The notes beneath the pieces are model-generated. The model saw nothing but the letters and a program-made list of their open reading frames with translations. It searched no databases and was not told the DNA's origin. Positions 63,512 through 64,000 of a DNA stretch of 64,000 nt are shown one piece after another; the first letter of the stretch is position 1; the number at the start of each line of letters is the position of its first letter. A program made the translations under genes and the position numbers. The stretch comes from Mesocentrotus franciscanus (Eukaryota > Echinodermata > Echinoidea > Camarodonta > Strongylocentrotidae), in NCBI GenBank assembly GCA_037976565.1, contig CP137675.1:29897820-29961819 (forward strand), given 5' to 3'.

Positions 63512-64000
63512 AAGATCAACATAACCGTCCCACTGTTCTGTAGGGGGAAAGTGATAACTTCTTTTTTTTTCTCAAGTGAATAAAGTTGTTAGTAAATAAA
63601 CGTAAATAAACAACGTCTACATTAAAAACTTATCATTAAACCAATAATCTGAATTTATTAATGTATACGGTGACAAATCCTAACTACGCAAGTCTGCATT
63701 CCAGTCTGTATTATACTTAACAAATGACTTGGTGGTGTCTATGTCAAATTGGAAAGAGTAAAAAGATTCAGCCCTTTTAAGTTCGAGAAGGATGATGTGA
63801 TGATTTATCTTTTAAAGCTACTGTTCAATTGTACTTTTTTATTCCGATATTTTATTTGTTTCTATCCTCCTATCTCATTTTCATTATTCCATCCTTTTGT
63901 TTTCTTTTCCTCATGCACTCCTGTCCATTCCCGCTCCCCTTCCCTTCATTCTTGCCTATCTCAAACTCCCCTTATTTCTTCTTCTTCTTCTTTTCTTCTT
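63512..64000. other. Intron at the right edge, no exon seen
   Basis: AT-rich and, near 63985, CTT-rich sequence after the donor AGG|gtaaga. The last MAM 3 exon, expected to begin with an I/LVF-type motif, is not present before the window ends. Confidence 0.5.

Noticed and set aside
1..64000. CRISPR arrays, bacterial operons or phage genes
   Set aside because: Spliced exons, eukaryotic retroelements and microsatellites throughout; the short arrays are transposon-derived or simple repeats.

Overview
The window is invertebrate animal nuclear DNA. It is AT-rich, with spliced genes whose small coding exons are flanked by GT/AG sites, introns of roughly 0.3-2.4 kb, many CT, CTT, ATA and TA microsatellites, and a dense set of non-LTR, Penelope-like and inverted-repeat elements. 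The receptor and MAM-domain content and the repeat style suggest a marine deuterostome, most likely an echinoderm (sea-urchin-like). That guess rests on pattern memory only. I rebuilt gene models by reading exons on both strands and checking that every splice phase closes.

Region 1 (1-16 kb, minus strand): a receptor tyrosine kinase gene. It encodes a signal peptide (start codon 14989-14987), two fibronectin-III-like domains with a Cys-rich link, a Thr/Ser-rich stalk, one membrane helix and the kinase N-lobe. It runs off the left edge after 513 readable residues. Its first intron (8080-14880) holds a nearly full-length CR1/L2-type LINE in the opposite orientation, a scrap of an RTE/BovB-like LINE, and one copy of a small palindromic MITE.

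Region 2 (18.6-26.65 kb, minus strand): a complete gene of eight coding exons for a 953-residue type I membrane protein. It has a signal peptide, two MAM domains, a Ser/Thr-rich mucin-like stalk of about 500 residues in one large exon, one membrane helix and a short tail ending in a tyrosine pair.

Region 3 (26.7-33.4 kb): a gene-free stretch with a tRNA-derived SINE split by a TA-flanked inverted-repeat element, a foldback element, and an hAT-like MITE with an 8-bp target duplication.

Region 4 (33.43-49.61 kb, plus strand): a complete gene of 19 coding exons for a 1125-residue type I protein with six MAM domains, one membrane helix and a tail ending close to an NPMY motif. Its introns hold a Penelope-like fragment between inverted repeats, several MITEs and a decayed duplicate of one MAM exon.

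Region 5 (52.69-64 kb, plus strand): the 5' part of a third MAM gene, with a signal peptide and at least three MAM domains, running off the right edge. Its introns hold a CGTAA-rich foldback element, a TA-flanked inverted-repeat element and a palindromic minisatellite.

The three MAM genes share one exon plan. Each domain is encoded by three exons of about 147, 266 and 94 nt, entered and left in phase 1, so they look like a local duplicated family. Gene 2 is divergent from genes 3 and 4. Their likely roles are cell-surface adhesion or recognition. Nothing in the sequence names a ligand.
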